A DNA stretch of 64,000 nucleotides from Candidatus Denitrolinea symbiosum (GCA_017312345.1 BLAA01000003.1:62001-126000), one strand, 5' to 3'. Counted from the stretch's first letter, positions 25,283 through 34,224 are shown. Numbers and translations are program-made. Notes: generated by a model not told the origin, from the letters alone.

Positions 25283-26112
25283 AATGTGATGTTCTCGGGG
25301 GTGAATTTTCTCAGGGGGACGGTGCGGTGTTCGTCCAGAAAGGTTTGCAGGTAGTGGACAAAATTTTGCGGCTCTTCGAGCATGGGGAAGTGTCCCGCGT
25401 TGGGAAAGCGGATGATCTGCGCCTGCGGGATGCCTTCTTTCATCGGCTGCCACTGCATAGGGTGGACGACTTTGTCCCGATCGCCATAGATGCCGAGCGC
25501 GGGGACTTTGATCTGCCCGAGCAGGGGGCGCAGGTCTGTGCGGCGGAGGGAGGCGATAGAGAGCAGGAAGGATTCGAGGGTGGTGCGCGAGAGGTCGCGG
25601 TCCATCATTGCGGGGAAGCGCGGGTCGGCGCAGATGACCCTGGAGTAGTAATATTTCATAAAGGCGCGGAACGGGCCCATCATGTGGAAGAGGAGGAAGG
25701 CGTTGAAGCGATAACCGGCCAGTTTGAGGAGGGGCGCCAGCGAGGAGCCGACGATGGGCGAGCCGACCACGATCACTTTGCTGACCCGCTCCGGATAACG
25801 GATGGCGACGGAGAGGCTCACCGTCCCGCCCATGCTGTGACCGACGAGCGGGGCGCGCGCGATGCCGAGTTGCTCCATGAACTGACCGACGAGGCCGACG
25901 AAGTCCTGCACGGCGTAGGTGTCGCGTTTTTTTCCCGATTCGCCGAAGCCCCAGAAGTCCAGCGCGTAGGTGCGATAGGATTGACCCAGGTGGGCCATGG
26001 TTTCCTGCCAAAGCCCCCAGGAGCCAAGCCAGCCGTGTAACAGGATGACAGGGCGGCCGCGTCCGTAAACTTCGTAGTGGACGATGCCTTGATCGGTGGT
26101 AATCGAGGACAC
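25279..26112 (-). CDS. alpha/beta hydrolase
   Basis: 277 aa with an intact triad: nucleophile elbow LVGHSMGG, acid in GIYGDRDKVV, and His in NAGHFPMLEE. The front half (VILLHGWLGSWGLWQETM, YALDFWGFGES) closely parallels the catalytically altered hydrolase at the other end of the same operon. The substrate is unknown; an ester or thioester would fit the neighbouring acyl-ACP reductase. Confidence 0.85.
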   Translation of the reverse strand: MSSITTDQGIVHYEVYGRGRPVILLHGWLGSWGLWQETMAHLGQSYRTYALDFWGFGESGKKRDTYAVQDFVGLVGQFMEQLGIARAPLVGHSMGGTVSLSVAIRYPERVSKVIVVGSPIVGSSLAPLLKLAGYRFNAFLLFHMMGPFRAFMKYYYSRVICADPRFPAMMDRDLSRTTLESFLLSIASLRRTDLRPLLGQIKVPALGIYGDRDKVVHPMQWQPMKEGIPQAQIIRFPNAGHFPMLEEPQNFVHYLQTFLDEHRTVPLRKFTPENITL

Positions 26113-26136
26113 GAAAAGTTTCCGTCGGCGCGAAGG

Positions 26137-26676
26137 TTACTCGCCAGACTCCATGTCGGCGAGAATGCTGTACAACAATGCCAGGAGGATCTCCTTGACG
26201 GATTTGCGGTCGGTGGCGGTGCAGGGCAGGAGTTTGGTTTTGGCGTCGAGGCGCAGGGCGTGACGCATGTCTTCCACCTCCCAGGCGTCTTTCTTGTCCT
26301 GTTTGTTGGCGGCCACCACATAGGGCGTGGGGGCGTAGGCGCGAAAAGTCTCGAGGATGCTGCGGGCTTCGCGGAAGGTTTCGGGGCGGGTACTGTCCAC
26401 CATGACGATGAATCCGAGCATGCCTTCGGAGAGGATCTCCCACATGAAGTCGAAGCGTTTTTGTCCGGGCGTGCCGAAGAGATAGAGGACGAGGTCTTCG
26501 TCCACGGTGATACGGCCAAAGTCCATCGCGACCGTGGTGGCTTCCTTGACGGCGCGTTCTTCGCGGTTGCTGATCTTGCGTTCCGTCGAGACCACGTCGA
26601 TCTCGCTGACGGATTGGATGAACTCCGTCTTACCGGCGCTAAAGGGGCCTGTCACCACCATTTTGACTGTCTGCAT
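26137..26676 (-). CDS. small Ras-like GTPase (COG2229 type)
   Basis: 179 aa. P-loop VVTGPFSAGKTEFI, a switch region with TTVAMDFGR, the G3 box variant YLFGTPGQKRFDF, and the G4 box VVAANKQDKKD give a complete G domain. Such GTPases, related to MglA, act in polarity and membrane-linked signalling and often pair with a roadblock or DUF4388 protein; a DUF4388 gene is directly upstream. GTP hydrolysis is likely since the switch residues are present. Confidence 0.87.
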   Translation of the reverse strand: MQTVKMVVTGPFSAGKTEFIQSVSEIDVVSTERKISNREERAVKEATTVAMDFGRITVDEDLVLYLFGTPGQKRFDFMWEILSEGMLGFIVMVDSTRPETFREARSILETFRAYAPTPYVVAANKQDKKDAWEVEDMRHALRLDAKTKLLPCTATDRKSVKEILLALLYSILADMESGE

Positions 26677-26707
26677 TTTCGAATCCTTCCGTCCTTGTTT
26701 GCGGCGG

Positions 26708-27514
26708 CTACAACGAACGTATGCGCCCGATGAGTTTGTTGACCAGCGATTTCTGCTCTTCGCGATTTTCGGTGGGATAGGTGCGCGCCGGCACAGGCAC
26801 TTTGGCGCCCTCCGGGCGGACGATCTCCACCAACCCGGCCTGCAAAAGTCCGTAGACGATGCGGCGCACTTCCATGTCGTTCATCTTGTTCGCGGCCGCG
26901 ATCTGGCGCATAGTGTTCTTGGGATTAATGTAAGAGACCACGCGCCACTCTTCCACGCTCAAATTGACGTTCTTGAGCGGGCGTTCGGTGAATTTCAACG
27001 CCATGTCGAGGCTGGGAATTTCGTCCTGTAATTGCTCCCACTCGCTCAACTGCCGCGAACCCTCGATGATGAGGTTCTCCAGGTCGAGGCGCACGTTGAT
27101 GCGGTCGTCGGGGGCCAGCAGTTCAGGCTCGAAGCGGAAGAAGCCCTCCACCCACGTGAACAGGCGGCGGATGATTCCCGTGTAATGTCCCTGCAGGTTC
27201 AACAGGATCTCGTCCTGCTGGATATACCCGGCGTTGATCAACATCAGGCCGAGTTCCTTGTCGCTCACCCGGCCGGCGCGTTCGATGATGGCGCGATACT
27301 GGTTCGCCGTCAGGCGGTTGGCCTGATGCAAGACCGCGGCCAGCCGGTTATCTTCCTGTCCAATGCGGGCAAACGCGAGTTTCCCCTCGCGAAACGCCGC
27401 CTGGGCCTGCTCGTTCGGACCGTCCACGATCAACGTGCCGGTCTTTTGCGCCAGGTTGATCAAGTTGAGCAGTTGGGTGACTGTGAAATCTCTTAGGTTA
27501 CCGCGTAACGCCAT
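26708..27514 (-). CDS. DUF4388 (PATAN) domain protein
   Basis: 268 aa. The N-terminal MALRGNLRDFTVTQLLNLINLAQKTGTL and the FREGKLAFA segment are typical of DUF4388, a signalling module often fused to receiver or TPR domains or paired with small GTPases. The C-terminal part (SYINPKNTMRQIAAANKMNDMEVRRIVYGLLQAGLVE) looks like a winged-helix fold. It is the first gene of the long operon, 32 nt after the predicted start of transcription. Confidence 0.82.
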   Translation of the reverse strand: MALRGNLRDFTVTQLLNLINLAQKTGTLIVDGPNEQAQAAFREGKLAFARIGQEDNRLAAVLHQANRLTANQYRAIIERAGRVSDKELGLMLINAGYIQQDEILLNLQGHYTGIIRRLFTWVEGFFRFEPELLAPDDRINVRLDLENLIIEGSRQLSEWEQLQDEIPSLDMALKFTERPLKNVNLSVEEWRVVSYINPKNTMRQIAAANKMNDMEVRRIVYGLLQAGLVEIVRPEGAKVPVPARTYPTENREEQKSLVNKLIGRIRSL

Positions 27515-27552
27515 GAAGCCTCGAAAAAATCCCTGGAACGGGGTGTGCGAAA

Positions 27553-27581
27553 ATTATACTTGCAAGGGAGGGACGCGTCAA
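27553..27581 (-). promoter_or_regulatory. promoter of the signalling/lipid operon
   Basis: Minus strand TTGACG (27581-27576), a 17-bp spacer and TATAAT (27558-27553). It is the only good promoter I see on this strand between here and the terminator at 12678, so ten genes may share it. Confidence 0.8.
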
Positions 27582-27675
27582 TTAAGCGGGCTATCACAAT
27601 TGTAGACTCGTCCGCGCCCGCGGGCATGGCTTCCTGTATAATTCGTCCAATGTTTACCGCAAACCAGGAGACGAT

Positions 27676-29061
27676 ATGTCAGCGCTGAAAAAATTATTCA
27701 TCCTCATCCTGCTCCTTTCCTTCGCGCCGCTGGGACAGGCTCGCGCCGCCGCCCTGCCCGCCAGCGTCAGCGAGGATAAGGCGATCCTCCAATTTCCAGA
27801 CAGCGTCACGTTTCAAGCCGACATCGCCAGCAGCGCGACCGTCGCCTCGGTCACGCTCGAATACGGCGCGGACCAGTTGACCTGCGGGACCGTCGTCGCT
27901 AAAGCCTTCCCCGTCTTCCAGCCCGCGGCAAACGTCTCCGTCTCGTGGACGTGGGACATGCGCCAGTCTGGTTCCCTGCCGCCCGGCGAAACCATCTGGT
28001 GGCGCTGGCGCATCGTGGACGCCAACGGACAGGAGACCGTGACCGAGCAAAAGACCGTCGCCTGGATCGACTCCACACATCGCTGGCAGACCATCACGGA
28101 AGGCGGCCTCCGCCTGCATTGGTATTCGGGCGACCAGACCTTCGCGCAAACCCTGCTCGATTCCGCCTCGGCCGGGCTGGAGCGACTCCACAACGACGCC
28201 GGTCTCAGCCTCGACGCGCCGGTGGATTTCTACATCTACGCCAACACCAACGACATGAGAGACGCCGTCCTGTACGAGCCTTCCTGGACCGGCGGACAGG
28301 CCTTCCCCATCAACGACATCGTGATCCTCGGCGTTTCCAAACAAGACCTGGACTGGGGCAAAGACTCCATCGTCCACGAATTGACGCACGTTCTCGTCGG
28401 CCACCGCACCTTCTCCTGCCTCGGCGACGTCCCCACCTGGCTCAACGAAGGACTGGCGGTTTACAGCGAGGGCCGCCTCGACCCAATCTCGCAGTCGCAG
28501 CTTGACGACGCCATTAAAAACAACACGCTCCTCAGCATCCGCTCCCTTAGCGGCGGCTTCTCCGAAGTCCGCGACAAAGCCACCCTCTCCTACAGCCAGT
28601 CTTACAGCGTCGTCAAATTTTTGATCGAAGCCCACGGACAGGAAAAGATGAACGACCTCCTGCTGGCCCTGCGCGACGGCGCGACCGTGGACGACGCCCT
28701 GCAGCAAATCTACGGATTCAACGTGGAGGGACTCGAAGTCGAATGGCGGGCGGCGATTCAAGCCCGACCGATGGCCGTCTCTGCCCTCCCGACCGCGCAA
28801 CCCACCCCGACCTTTGTCCCCACCATCGTCCCCGTCGGCGGCGACTCGTTCGCGGCCACGCCCACGCCGTTCGTCGTCCCCACCTCCTCGTTCTCCACGC
28901 CGGACGCGTCCGCGCCGCCGACCTCGTCCCAGGGACCGCCGCTCCTGTTGACCCTCGCCCTGCTGGGATTCTGCTGTCTCTTCCTGCTCATCATCGGCGT
29001 CGTCGTCATCGGGATCGTCGTGCGGAGCCAGAACCAGAAAAAGAAAGGAGGCGAGCAATGA
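27676..29061 (+). CDS. secreted, membrane-anchored peptidase MA-like metalloprotease
   Basis: 461 aa. Signal peptide, a beta-rich N-terminal domain, then a gluzincin core: HELTH zinc motif (about residue 235) and the third ligand in LNEGLAVYSEGR. After the protease domain comes a Pro/Thr/Ser-rich linker and one C-terminal membrane helix with a Lys-rich tail, so the protease faces outward. CAGGAG precedes the ATG. It overlaps the next gene by ATGA, suggesting that the protease and the peptide-binding protein work together. Confidence 0.85.
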   Translation: MSALKKLFILILLLSFAPLGQARAAALPASVSEDKAILQFPDSVTFQADIASSATVASVTLEYGADQLTCGTVVAKAFPVFQPAANVSVSWTWDMRQSGSLPPGETIWWRWRIVDANGQETVTEQKTVAWIDSTHRWQTITEGGLRLHWYSGDQTFAQTLLDSASAGLERLHNDAGLSLDAPVDFYIYANTNDMRDAVLYEPSWTGGQAFPINDIVILGVSKQDLDWGKDSIVHELTHVLVGHRTFSCLGDVPTWLNEGLAVYSEGRLDPISQSQLDDAIKNNTLLSIRSLSGGFSEVRDKATLSYSQSYSVVKFLIEAHGQEKMNDLLLALRDGATVDDALQQIYGFNVEGLEVEWRAAIQARPMAVSALPTAQPTPTFVPTIVPVGGDSFAATPTPFVVPTSSFSTPDASAPPTSSQGPPLLLTLALLGFCCLFLLIIGVVVIGIVVRSQNQKKKGGEQ

Positions 29062-30635
29062 AACGCATCCCTCGCCTGTTGCTGCTCGCCGTCATTTTGC
29101 TGATCGCCGCGCGCCCGGTCGCGCCGGCGGAGGCCATCCAGGTCCCGCTGAACCAGGCGCTCGTCCTGGCGGGAGGCGAAAGCCAGAACCCGCGCACGTA
29201 CGATCCCGCCACCACATACGGATCGGGCGACAAGCGCGCCTTCAGCGGACTGGTCTCGCTCGACCCGCGCCTCAACCTCGTCCCCGAACTGGCCGAACGC
29301 TGGGAGGTCAGCGCGGACGGGATGACGTACACCTTCCACCTGCGCGCCAACGCCAAATTCCACGACGGACGCGCCGTCGCCGCGCGGGACTTCGTCTACT
29401 CGTGGGAGCGCGCCGCCAGTCCCGCGCTGGCCTCAGACACCGTCCTTACCTACCTCGGCGACATCGTGGGCGTCAAAGAGATGCGCGCCGGGCAGGCCGA
29501 CCACATCCGCGGCTTGAAAGCCGTTGACGAGCGCACTTTGCAAGTGACGATCGACGCGCCAAAATCCTACTTCCTGATGAAACTCACCTACCCCACCGCC
29601 TTCGTGGTGGACAAAGCCAACGTGGAATCGGGCGGGGACTGGTACCGCCATCCCAACGGGACCGGGCCGTACAAACTCGCGGAGTGGACCCCGTCCAGGC
29701 GCATCGTCTATGAACGCAACATGGACTTTTACCTCGGCGCGCCGTCCATCCCGTACGTCGTGATCAACCTGTACGCGGGCGTGGGATTCCGCCTGTACGA
29801 ATCGGGAGACATTGACCTCACCGGCCTGCCGCTCTACGCGGTGGACCGCTTCGCCGACCCCGACGAGCCGATGCAAAAGGAGGTCGTCTCCGGCGTGGAC
29901 CTCTGCACCAGTTACGTGGTCTTTGACGTGGACAAACCGCCCTTCGACGACCTCAACGTCCGCAAGGCGTTCAGCCTGGCGTTCGACCGCCAGAAATATA
30001 TGGACATCGTCTACAGTGGACGCGCCCTGCCCGCCACCGGCCTCTATCCGCCGGGCTTGCCGGGCTTCAACGTGAACCTCGACGGCCTGCGTCACAACCC
30101 CGAAGAAGCCCGCAAATTACTGGCTGCCTCGAAATATGGAAAAAACCTGCCGCCCATCGTCTTCACCAACGCGGGCTACGGCAGTTACGTGAGCGCGGAC
30201 GTGGCCGCCATGATCCAAATGTGGCAGCAGACTCTCGGCGTGACGATCATGGTCGAAAACCTCGAGCCGAACTTCTACCTCGAGCAGGTGTTCTCCGGCA
30301 ATCACGGACAACTCTTCAACACCGGCTGGTGCGCGGACTATCCCGACCCCGAAAATTTCGCCGACATCCTCTTCCACACCGGCTCGGCGCAGAACACCGG
30401 TCACTACTCCAACCCCGCGCTCGACGCCCTGCTCGAACAGGCGCGCGTCGAACGCGACGTGACCAAACGCATCGCGCTCTACCAGCAGGCCGAGCAGATG
30501 ATCGTGGACGACGCGGCCGCGCTGTTCACCGTCCACTCGTTAAGTTACACGCTGGTCAAACCCTACGTCAAAGGCTACGTCTTCACCCCGATAGACATCC
30601 CCATCGAGCGATACATGTGGCTGGAAGGAAAATGA
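29058..30635 (+). CDS. ABC transporter peptide-binding protein (SBP family 5)
   Basis: 525 aa with a signal peptide. The fold and motifs of OppA/DppA proteins are visible: LVPELAERWEVSADGMTYTF, LRANAKFHDGRAVAARDFVYSW, GTGPYKLAEW, NVRKAFSLAFDRQKY and the C-terminal TGWCADYPDPENF block. It lacks a lipobox Cys. No permease or ATPase genes follow, so it is an orphan binding protein, coupled by ATGA overlap to the metalloprotease. Confidence 0.88.
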   Translation: MKRIPRLLLLAVILLIAARPVAPAEAIQVPLNQALVLAGGESQNPRTYDPATTYGSGDKRAFSGLVSLDPRLNLVPELAERWEVSADGMTYTFHLRANAKFHDGRAVAARDFVYSWERAASPALASDTVLTYLGDIVGVKEMRAGQADHIRGLKAVDERTLQVTIDAPKSYFLMKLTYPTAFVVDKANVESGGDWYRHPNGTGPYKLAEWTPSRRIVYERNMDFYLGAPSIPYVVINLYAGVGFRLYESGDIDLTGLPLYAVDRFADPDEPMQKEVVSGVDLCTSYVVFDVDKPPFDDLNVRKAFSLAFDRQKYMDIVYSGRALPATGLYPPGLPGFNVNLDGLRHNPEEARKLLAASKYGKNLPPIVFTNAGYGSYVSADVAAMIQMWQQTLGVTIMVENLEPNFYLEQVFSGNHGQLFNTGWCADYPDPENFADILFHTGSAQNTGHYSNPALDALLEQARVERDVTKRIALYQQAEQMIVDDAAALFTVHSLSYTLVKPYVKGYVFTPIDIPIERYMWLEGK

Positions 30636-30658
30636 CGACGGTAAATTCGGACTTTGGA

Positions 30659-31594
30659 TCAGGGACGCGCTTCCGCCAACAACTCCACCCGCGTCACGCG
30701 TGACCCGAGGCTGGACACCGTCATCTCGAACGGGATACTCGCCCCGGCCGCTCCCGTCCCCTCCCAGCGGCGGAATCCTACAACGCGGCCCGCGTCGTCG
30801 TAGGCCACCGCGGCCACCCAGACGGTCCCAGCCGCGGCGCCTGCGGTCAGGGAGACCTGTCCGCTGACGCGCGCGGTCAACCCGTTCGGCGCGATCTCGG
30901 TCGCCGGGTCGAGGATGGAGACGGGGAGATAGCGCGCGTCGTCCGCGGGCAAAATCATGGACGAGAGAATCCGCACGCGCGGGCGCGCGTCCGCAGGGAC
31001 AGGGGACGCGAAGAACGTCGTCAACGGCAGGGAGGCGCGCGGCGGCAAAACGTTGAGGGGCGGGATCGCGTCCTGGGCCGCGACCGCTTCCCCGTCCGCG
31101 GCGAGAAGCGAGATGCGGGCGGAGAGATTTTCCAGCGCGGCGTCCGAGTCGTTGCGCGCCAGGGCGAAGCACCACATCCCGCCGTCGAGAGTCGGGTAAC
31201 AATCCACTTGCGAAATCGCAAACGGGACGGGCGTGGGCGTGGACTCGCCGGTGGGATTATTTTGGTCGGTGGGGATGCGCAGCGCCGCGCCGATGGGCAT
31301 GGCGTTGGGCGAGACGGTGGGATTCGCGGCGATGAGGGCGTCCAGCGTGACGCCGAATTTTTGGGCGATCGCGCCCATCGTGTCGCCCGCTTGAACGATG
31401 TAGGTGAACGGCGTGGGCGTGGGGAGCGCGGGCTGGCTGTCCTGTTCATCTTCCAAAGGAAGGGGGGCAGCCGTCGCGCTGGGCGTGAGAGTTAGATAGG
31501 GGGTGAGCGCCGAGGTGGGATTAGTTGAAGCGGCAGGCGCGCAGGACGCGGCGAGCAAGAGCAGCGCGGCCAGGACAGGGACTTTGCGAAACAT
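30659..31594 (-). CDS. LysM lipoprotein
   Basis: 311 aa. I start at MFRKVPVLAALLL, which gives a proper signal with lipobox LLAASCAP. A Thr/Pro-rich spacer is followed by one LysM domain (YIVQAGDTMGAIAQKFGVTLDALIAANP) and a C-terminal beta-rich domain of about 150 residues that I do not recognise. LysM binds peptidoglycan or glycans, so it probably links the lipid anchor to the wall. Confidence 0.8.
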   Translation of the reverse strand: MFRKVPVLAALLLLAASCAPAASTNPTSALTPYLTLTPSATAAPLPLEDEQDSQPALPTPTPFTYIVQAGDTMGAIAQKFGVTLDALIAANPTVSPNAMPIGAALRIPTDQNNPTGESTPTPVPFAISQVDCYPTLDGGMWCFALARNDSDAALENLSARISLLAADGEAVAAQDAIPPLNVLPPRASLPLTTFFASPVPADARPRVRILSSMILPADDARYLPVSILDPATEIAPNGLTARVSGQVSLTAGAAAGTVWVAAVAYDDAGRVVGFRRWEGTGAAGASIPFEMTVSSLGSRVTRVELLAEARP

Positions 31595-31649
31595 GAGGAG
31601 ATTATAACCACATGCCGCCATGCGCCGCGGCGGTTGTGTTTTCCTTCTG

Positions 31650-31738
31650 CCGCGAATGACGCGAATTTCACGAAAAATCACGGAAAGTTCGCGCGCATTC
31701 GCGAAATTCGCGGCGGGAAACTTTTCCGCAGAAATCTA
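31650..31738 (+). repeat. dispersed palindromic repeat, copy A
   Basis: About 90 bp of GAATTTC/CGCG-rich sequence sharing several blocks with the reverse complement of 39040-39136: GAATGACGC, AATTTCACGAAAA, TTCGCGCGCATTCG and GAAATTCGCG. Its own ends are partly self-complementary. It lies between two minus-strand genes and overlaps the last codons of the DUF3054 gene by 3 bp. Confidence 0.7.
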
Positions 31739-32119
31739 CTTCTTCCCGCCTTTTCCCACCAGCCAGATCCCCCTCCAGACTACCATCCCGAGCGCGGAGG
31801 TCGCGCCGAGGATGATTCCGAACAAAGGGAGGACGGGAGCGTTCAGCCACAGTCCGCGCAGGACGACCGCCAACTGGCCCGCGTAGAATCCCGCCAGCGC
31901 GGCGCGCCACAATCCATCCACGCGCAGGACGCGGTCCGCCTCGAACAGACCGAGGGCGGGCGCGAGCGCGAACCAGCCGACTGCCATCGGGACGAAGGTG
32001 GTAGCCATGCGCGGCAGGAAAGCCGCGCCCACCTCGCGATGCGTGGCGAAACCGATGATCGTGATCACGATGACCGCGAGGACGTCGCCTGCGACCAAAA
32101 GCCAGTTCAATTTTTTCAT
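31736..32119 (-). CDS. DUF3054 family membrane protein
   Basis: 127 aa, four membrane segments. The N-terminal AGDVLAVIVITIIGFATH and the central VPMAVGWFALAPALGLF fit DUF3054, a small family of unknown role. It follows the L7/L12-like protein gene by 3 bp, so the two are co-translated. Confidence 0.7.
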   Translation of the reverse strand: MKKLNWLLVAGDVLAVIVITIIGFATHREVGAAFLPRMATTFVPMAVGWFALAPALGLFEADRVLRVDGLWRAALAGFYAGQLAVVLRGLWLNAPVLPLFGIILGATSALGMVVWRGIWLVGKGGKK

Positions 32120-32122
32120 ATT

Positions 32123-32617
32123 TTAGAAACCCCTCGCGACAAAGAGAAAGAAAGCGGCCGCAGCGCAAGCCAGGACCGCGAACGCCGCCGCGATCAGGAA
32201 CGCGACGCGCCGGCTGCCGCCGTCGTCCTCCGCAAAGGGATCGCCGCTGATGACTGGCTCGTCCTGCGCGCTGATTTGCGTCTTCGCCCGCTTCAGGGAC
32301 GCCTCGACCCGGCCCACCGCGTCTTTGGCTGCCTTCAGCCCGACCTTATATTCGTCACGATAGATCTGGACCGCTTCGATTTTCTTCCCCTGGGCAAGCA
32401 GGGACCTGATCTTGCCTTCGAGAACGGGATTATCGTAGTCCATCGCCGCCGAGGGAGGTTTGGCGACCTCGTTTTGAAACATCTTTTCCACGGCAGTCTT
32501 GGCTTCGGCAAGGCCGGCGCCGGTCGCTTGGCGGTATAGTTTTATGGCTTCAATGATCCGCCGCTCGTGGATCAGGTCGTAGATCTGCTGAACTTTATCG
32601 GGGGTGAGGCCGGGCAT
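32123..32617 (-). CDS. membrane-anchored protein with two ribosomal L7/L12 C-terminal-like motifs
   Basis: 164 aa. Two helix-turn-helix repeats resemble the ribosomal L7/L12 C-terminal domain: RIIEAIKLYRQATGAGLAEAKTAVE (around 20-44) and KIEAVQIYRDEYKVGLKAAKDAV (around 78-100). A linker and one C-terminal membrane helix follow, with the repeats probably on the cytoplasmic side. It is not L12 itself. The gene lies between lysS and DUF3054, so a link to ribosomes or elongation factors at the membrane is possible. Confidence 0.7.
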   Translation of the reverse strand: MPGLTPDKVQQIYDLIHERRIIEAIKLYRQATGAGLAEAKTAVEKMFQNEVAKPPSAAMDYDNPVLEGKIRSLLAQGKKIEAVQIYRDEYKVGLKAAKDAVGRVEASLKRAKTQISAQDEPVISGDPFAEDDGGSRRVAFLIAAAFAVLACAAAAFFLFVARGF

Positions 32618-32640
32618 GAAAACTTCCTTTCACTGGGCGA

Positions 32641-34152
32641 TCATTCTTCCTTCCGCAGGGCGGGGAACAGCAAGACTTCGCGGATGGAGCGCTTGTCGGT
32701 CAACAACATCACGAGACGGTCCACACCCATGCCGAAGCCGCCGGTGGGAGGCATCCCGTAACGCATGGCGCGCAGATAATCCTCGTCGAGCGGATGGCGT
32801 TCCTCGTCGTCCGACTTGTAGTCGCGTCCCATCTCAAGGAAGCGGGACTCCTGGTCGAGCGGATCGTTCAACTCGGTGAAGGCGTTGCATAATTCGAATC
32901 CCGCGATGTACACCTCGAAGCGTTCCACCGTCAGCGGGTCGCCGGGACGCGACTTCGCCAGCGGGGAGATGTCGCGCGGATAGTCGTAGAGGAAGGTCGG
33001 CTGGATGAGCGTCGGTTCGAGTTTCTCGGAGAGCGCCCAGTCCACCAGTTTGCCGCGCGTCACGCCGACGGGAGGAACAAAGCCCTTCGCCCGCAGAGCC
33101 GCCGCAAGCGAGTCCGAATCGACGTGCGCGTAAATGTCCACGCCGGTCGCGTCGAGCAGTCCCTGCCGCATTTCGAGCCGCCGCCAGGGAGGGGTCAGGT
33201 CTATCTCGTGTTCCTTGTATTTGATCTTCGTCGTCCCGAGGACTTGCTGCGCGACGGTCGAGACCATCTGCTCGGCCAATTCCATCACCTGCAAATAATC
33301 GGCGTAGGCCCAATAGAATTCGAGCTGCGTGAATTCGGGATTGTGCTTGAACGAGACGCCCTCGTTGCGGAAGTCGCGCCCGATCTCGTAGACCTTTTCG
33401 AGGTTGCCGACCAGCAGGCGTTTGAGATACAACTCGAACGAAATTCTCAGATACATGTCCTGGTCGAGTTCGTTGTGATGCGTGACGAACGGACGCGCCG
33501 CCGCGCCGCCATACAACGGCTGGAGGATGGGCGTTTCGACTTCGAGGAAACCTTTACCGTCGAGGAACTCGCGCAGCGCCTTGACGATGGCGGCGCGCTT
33601 GCGGAACGTCTCGCGGACTTCGGGATTGACGGCCAGGTCCGCGTAGCGCTGGCGGGCGCGGATCTCCGCGTCTTCGAGCGCGGCATGGCGGACGACCGTC
33701 CCGTCTTCGAGCGTCTCGTCTTTCGCGGCGGGCAGCGGGCTGACGGCCTTCGCCAGCATCTTGAACTCGCGGACGAGCAGCGTCGCCTCGCCCGTCTTCG
33801 TGCGGATCATGCTCCCGCTCGCCTGGATGAAATCGCCGATATCAAACATCTTATTGAAGAGGTCCACCTGGTCCTGTCCGATCTCGTTGACGCGGAAGAA
33901 CAACTGGACTTTGCCCTCGCCGTCCTCGATGTGCGCGAACGAGAGTTTGCCCATCGGCCGCACGGCGCGGATGCGTCCCGCCAAAGTCGCTTCGACCTGG
34001 CGTCCCTCCTTCTCGGCGGCTTCGAATTCGGCGACGGCCTGCACGCTGGTATGCGTGCGCGTCGCGCGCGTGGGATACGGCTCGATCCCCTCGGCGCGCA
34101 ACTCCTCCAGTTTCTGGATGCGGATCTTCTCAAGCGGGGAATATTCTGACAT
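32641..34152 (-). CDS. lysS: lysyl-tRNA synthetase, class II
   Basis: 503 aa, normal length. An OB-fold anticodon-binding domain (residues 60-150) precedes the class II core: motif 1 around FLEVETPILQP, motif 2 (FRNEGVSFKHNPEFTQLEFYWAY) and motif 3 (GFGMGVDRLVMLL). Charges tRNA-Lys with lysine. The start MSEYSPLEK is preferred to an upstream Met because AAAGG precedes it and the upstream Met falls next to the greA terminator. Confidence 0.96.
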   Translation of the reverse strand: MSEYSPLEKIRIQKLEELRAEGIEPYPTRATRTHTSVQAVAEFEAAEKEGRQVEATLAGRIRAVRPMGKLSFAHIEDGEGKVQLFFRVNEIGQDQVDLFNKMFDIGDFIQASGSMIRTKTGEATLLVREFKMLAKAVSPLPAAKDETLEDGTVVRHAALEDAEIRARQRYADLAVNPEVRETFRKRAAIVKALREFLDGKGFLEVETPILQPLYGGAAARPFVTHHNELDQDMYLRISFELYLKRLLVGNLEKVYEIGRDFRNEGVSFKHNPEFTQLEFYWAYADYLQVMELAEQMVSTVAQQVLGTTKIKYKEHEIDLTPPWRRLEMRQGLLDATGVDIYAHVDSDSLAAALRAKGFVPPVGVTRGKLVDWALSEKLEPTLIQPTFLYDYPRDISPLAKSRPGDPLTVERFEVYIAGFELCNAFTELNDPLDQESRFLEMGRDYKSDDEERHPLDEDYLRAMRYGMPPTGGFGMGVDRLVMLLTDKRSIREVLLFPALRKEE

Positions 34153-34177
34153 GCGAAAACCTTTCGGCATAAAAAAA

Positions 34178-34202
34178 CCCCGCGCAAACGCGTTGCGCGG
34201 GG
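34178..34202 (-). terminator. terminator between greA and lysS
   Basis: Minus strand 10-bp stem CCCCGCGCAA / TTGCGCGGGG with a 5-nt loop and a T7 run. It ends greA transcription; lysS needs read-through or a promoter inside this short gap. Confidence 0.88.
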
Positions 34203-34224
34203 CCGCGAGTTTACACAGCCCCTG

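Noticed and set aside
24656..26443. 595-codon minus-strand frame extending the V4R gene upstream
   Set aside because: The upstream part overlaps the intact alpha/beta hydrolase in another frame and is Arg/Pro/His-rich without motifs.
34153..34170. Upstream Met (MPKGFR) as the lysS start
   Set aside because: It abuts the greA terminator T-run and has no ribosome site; the Met at 34152 has AAAGG upstream.
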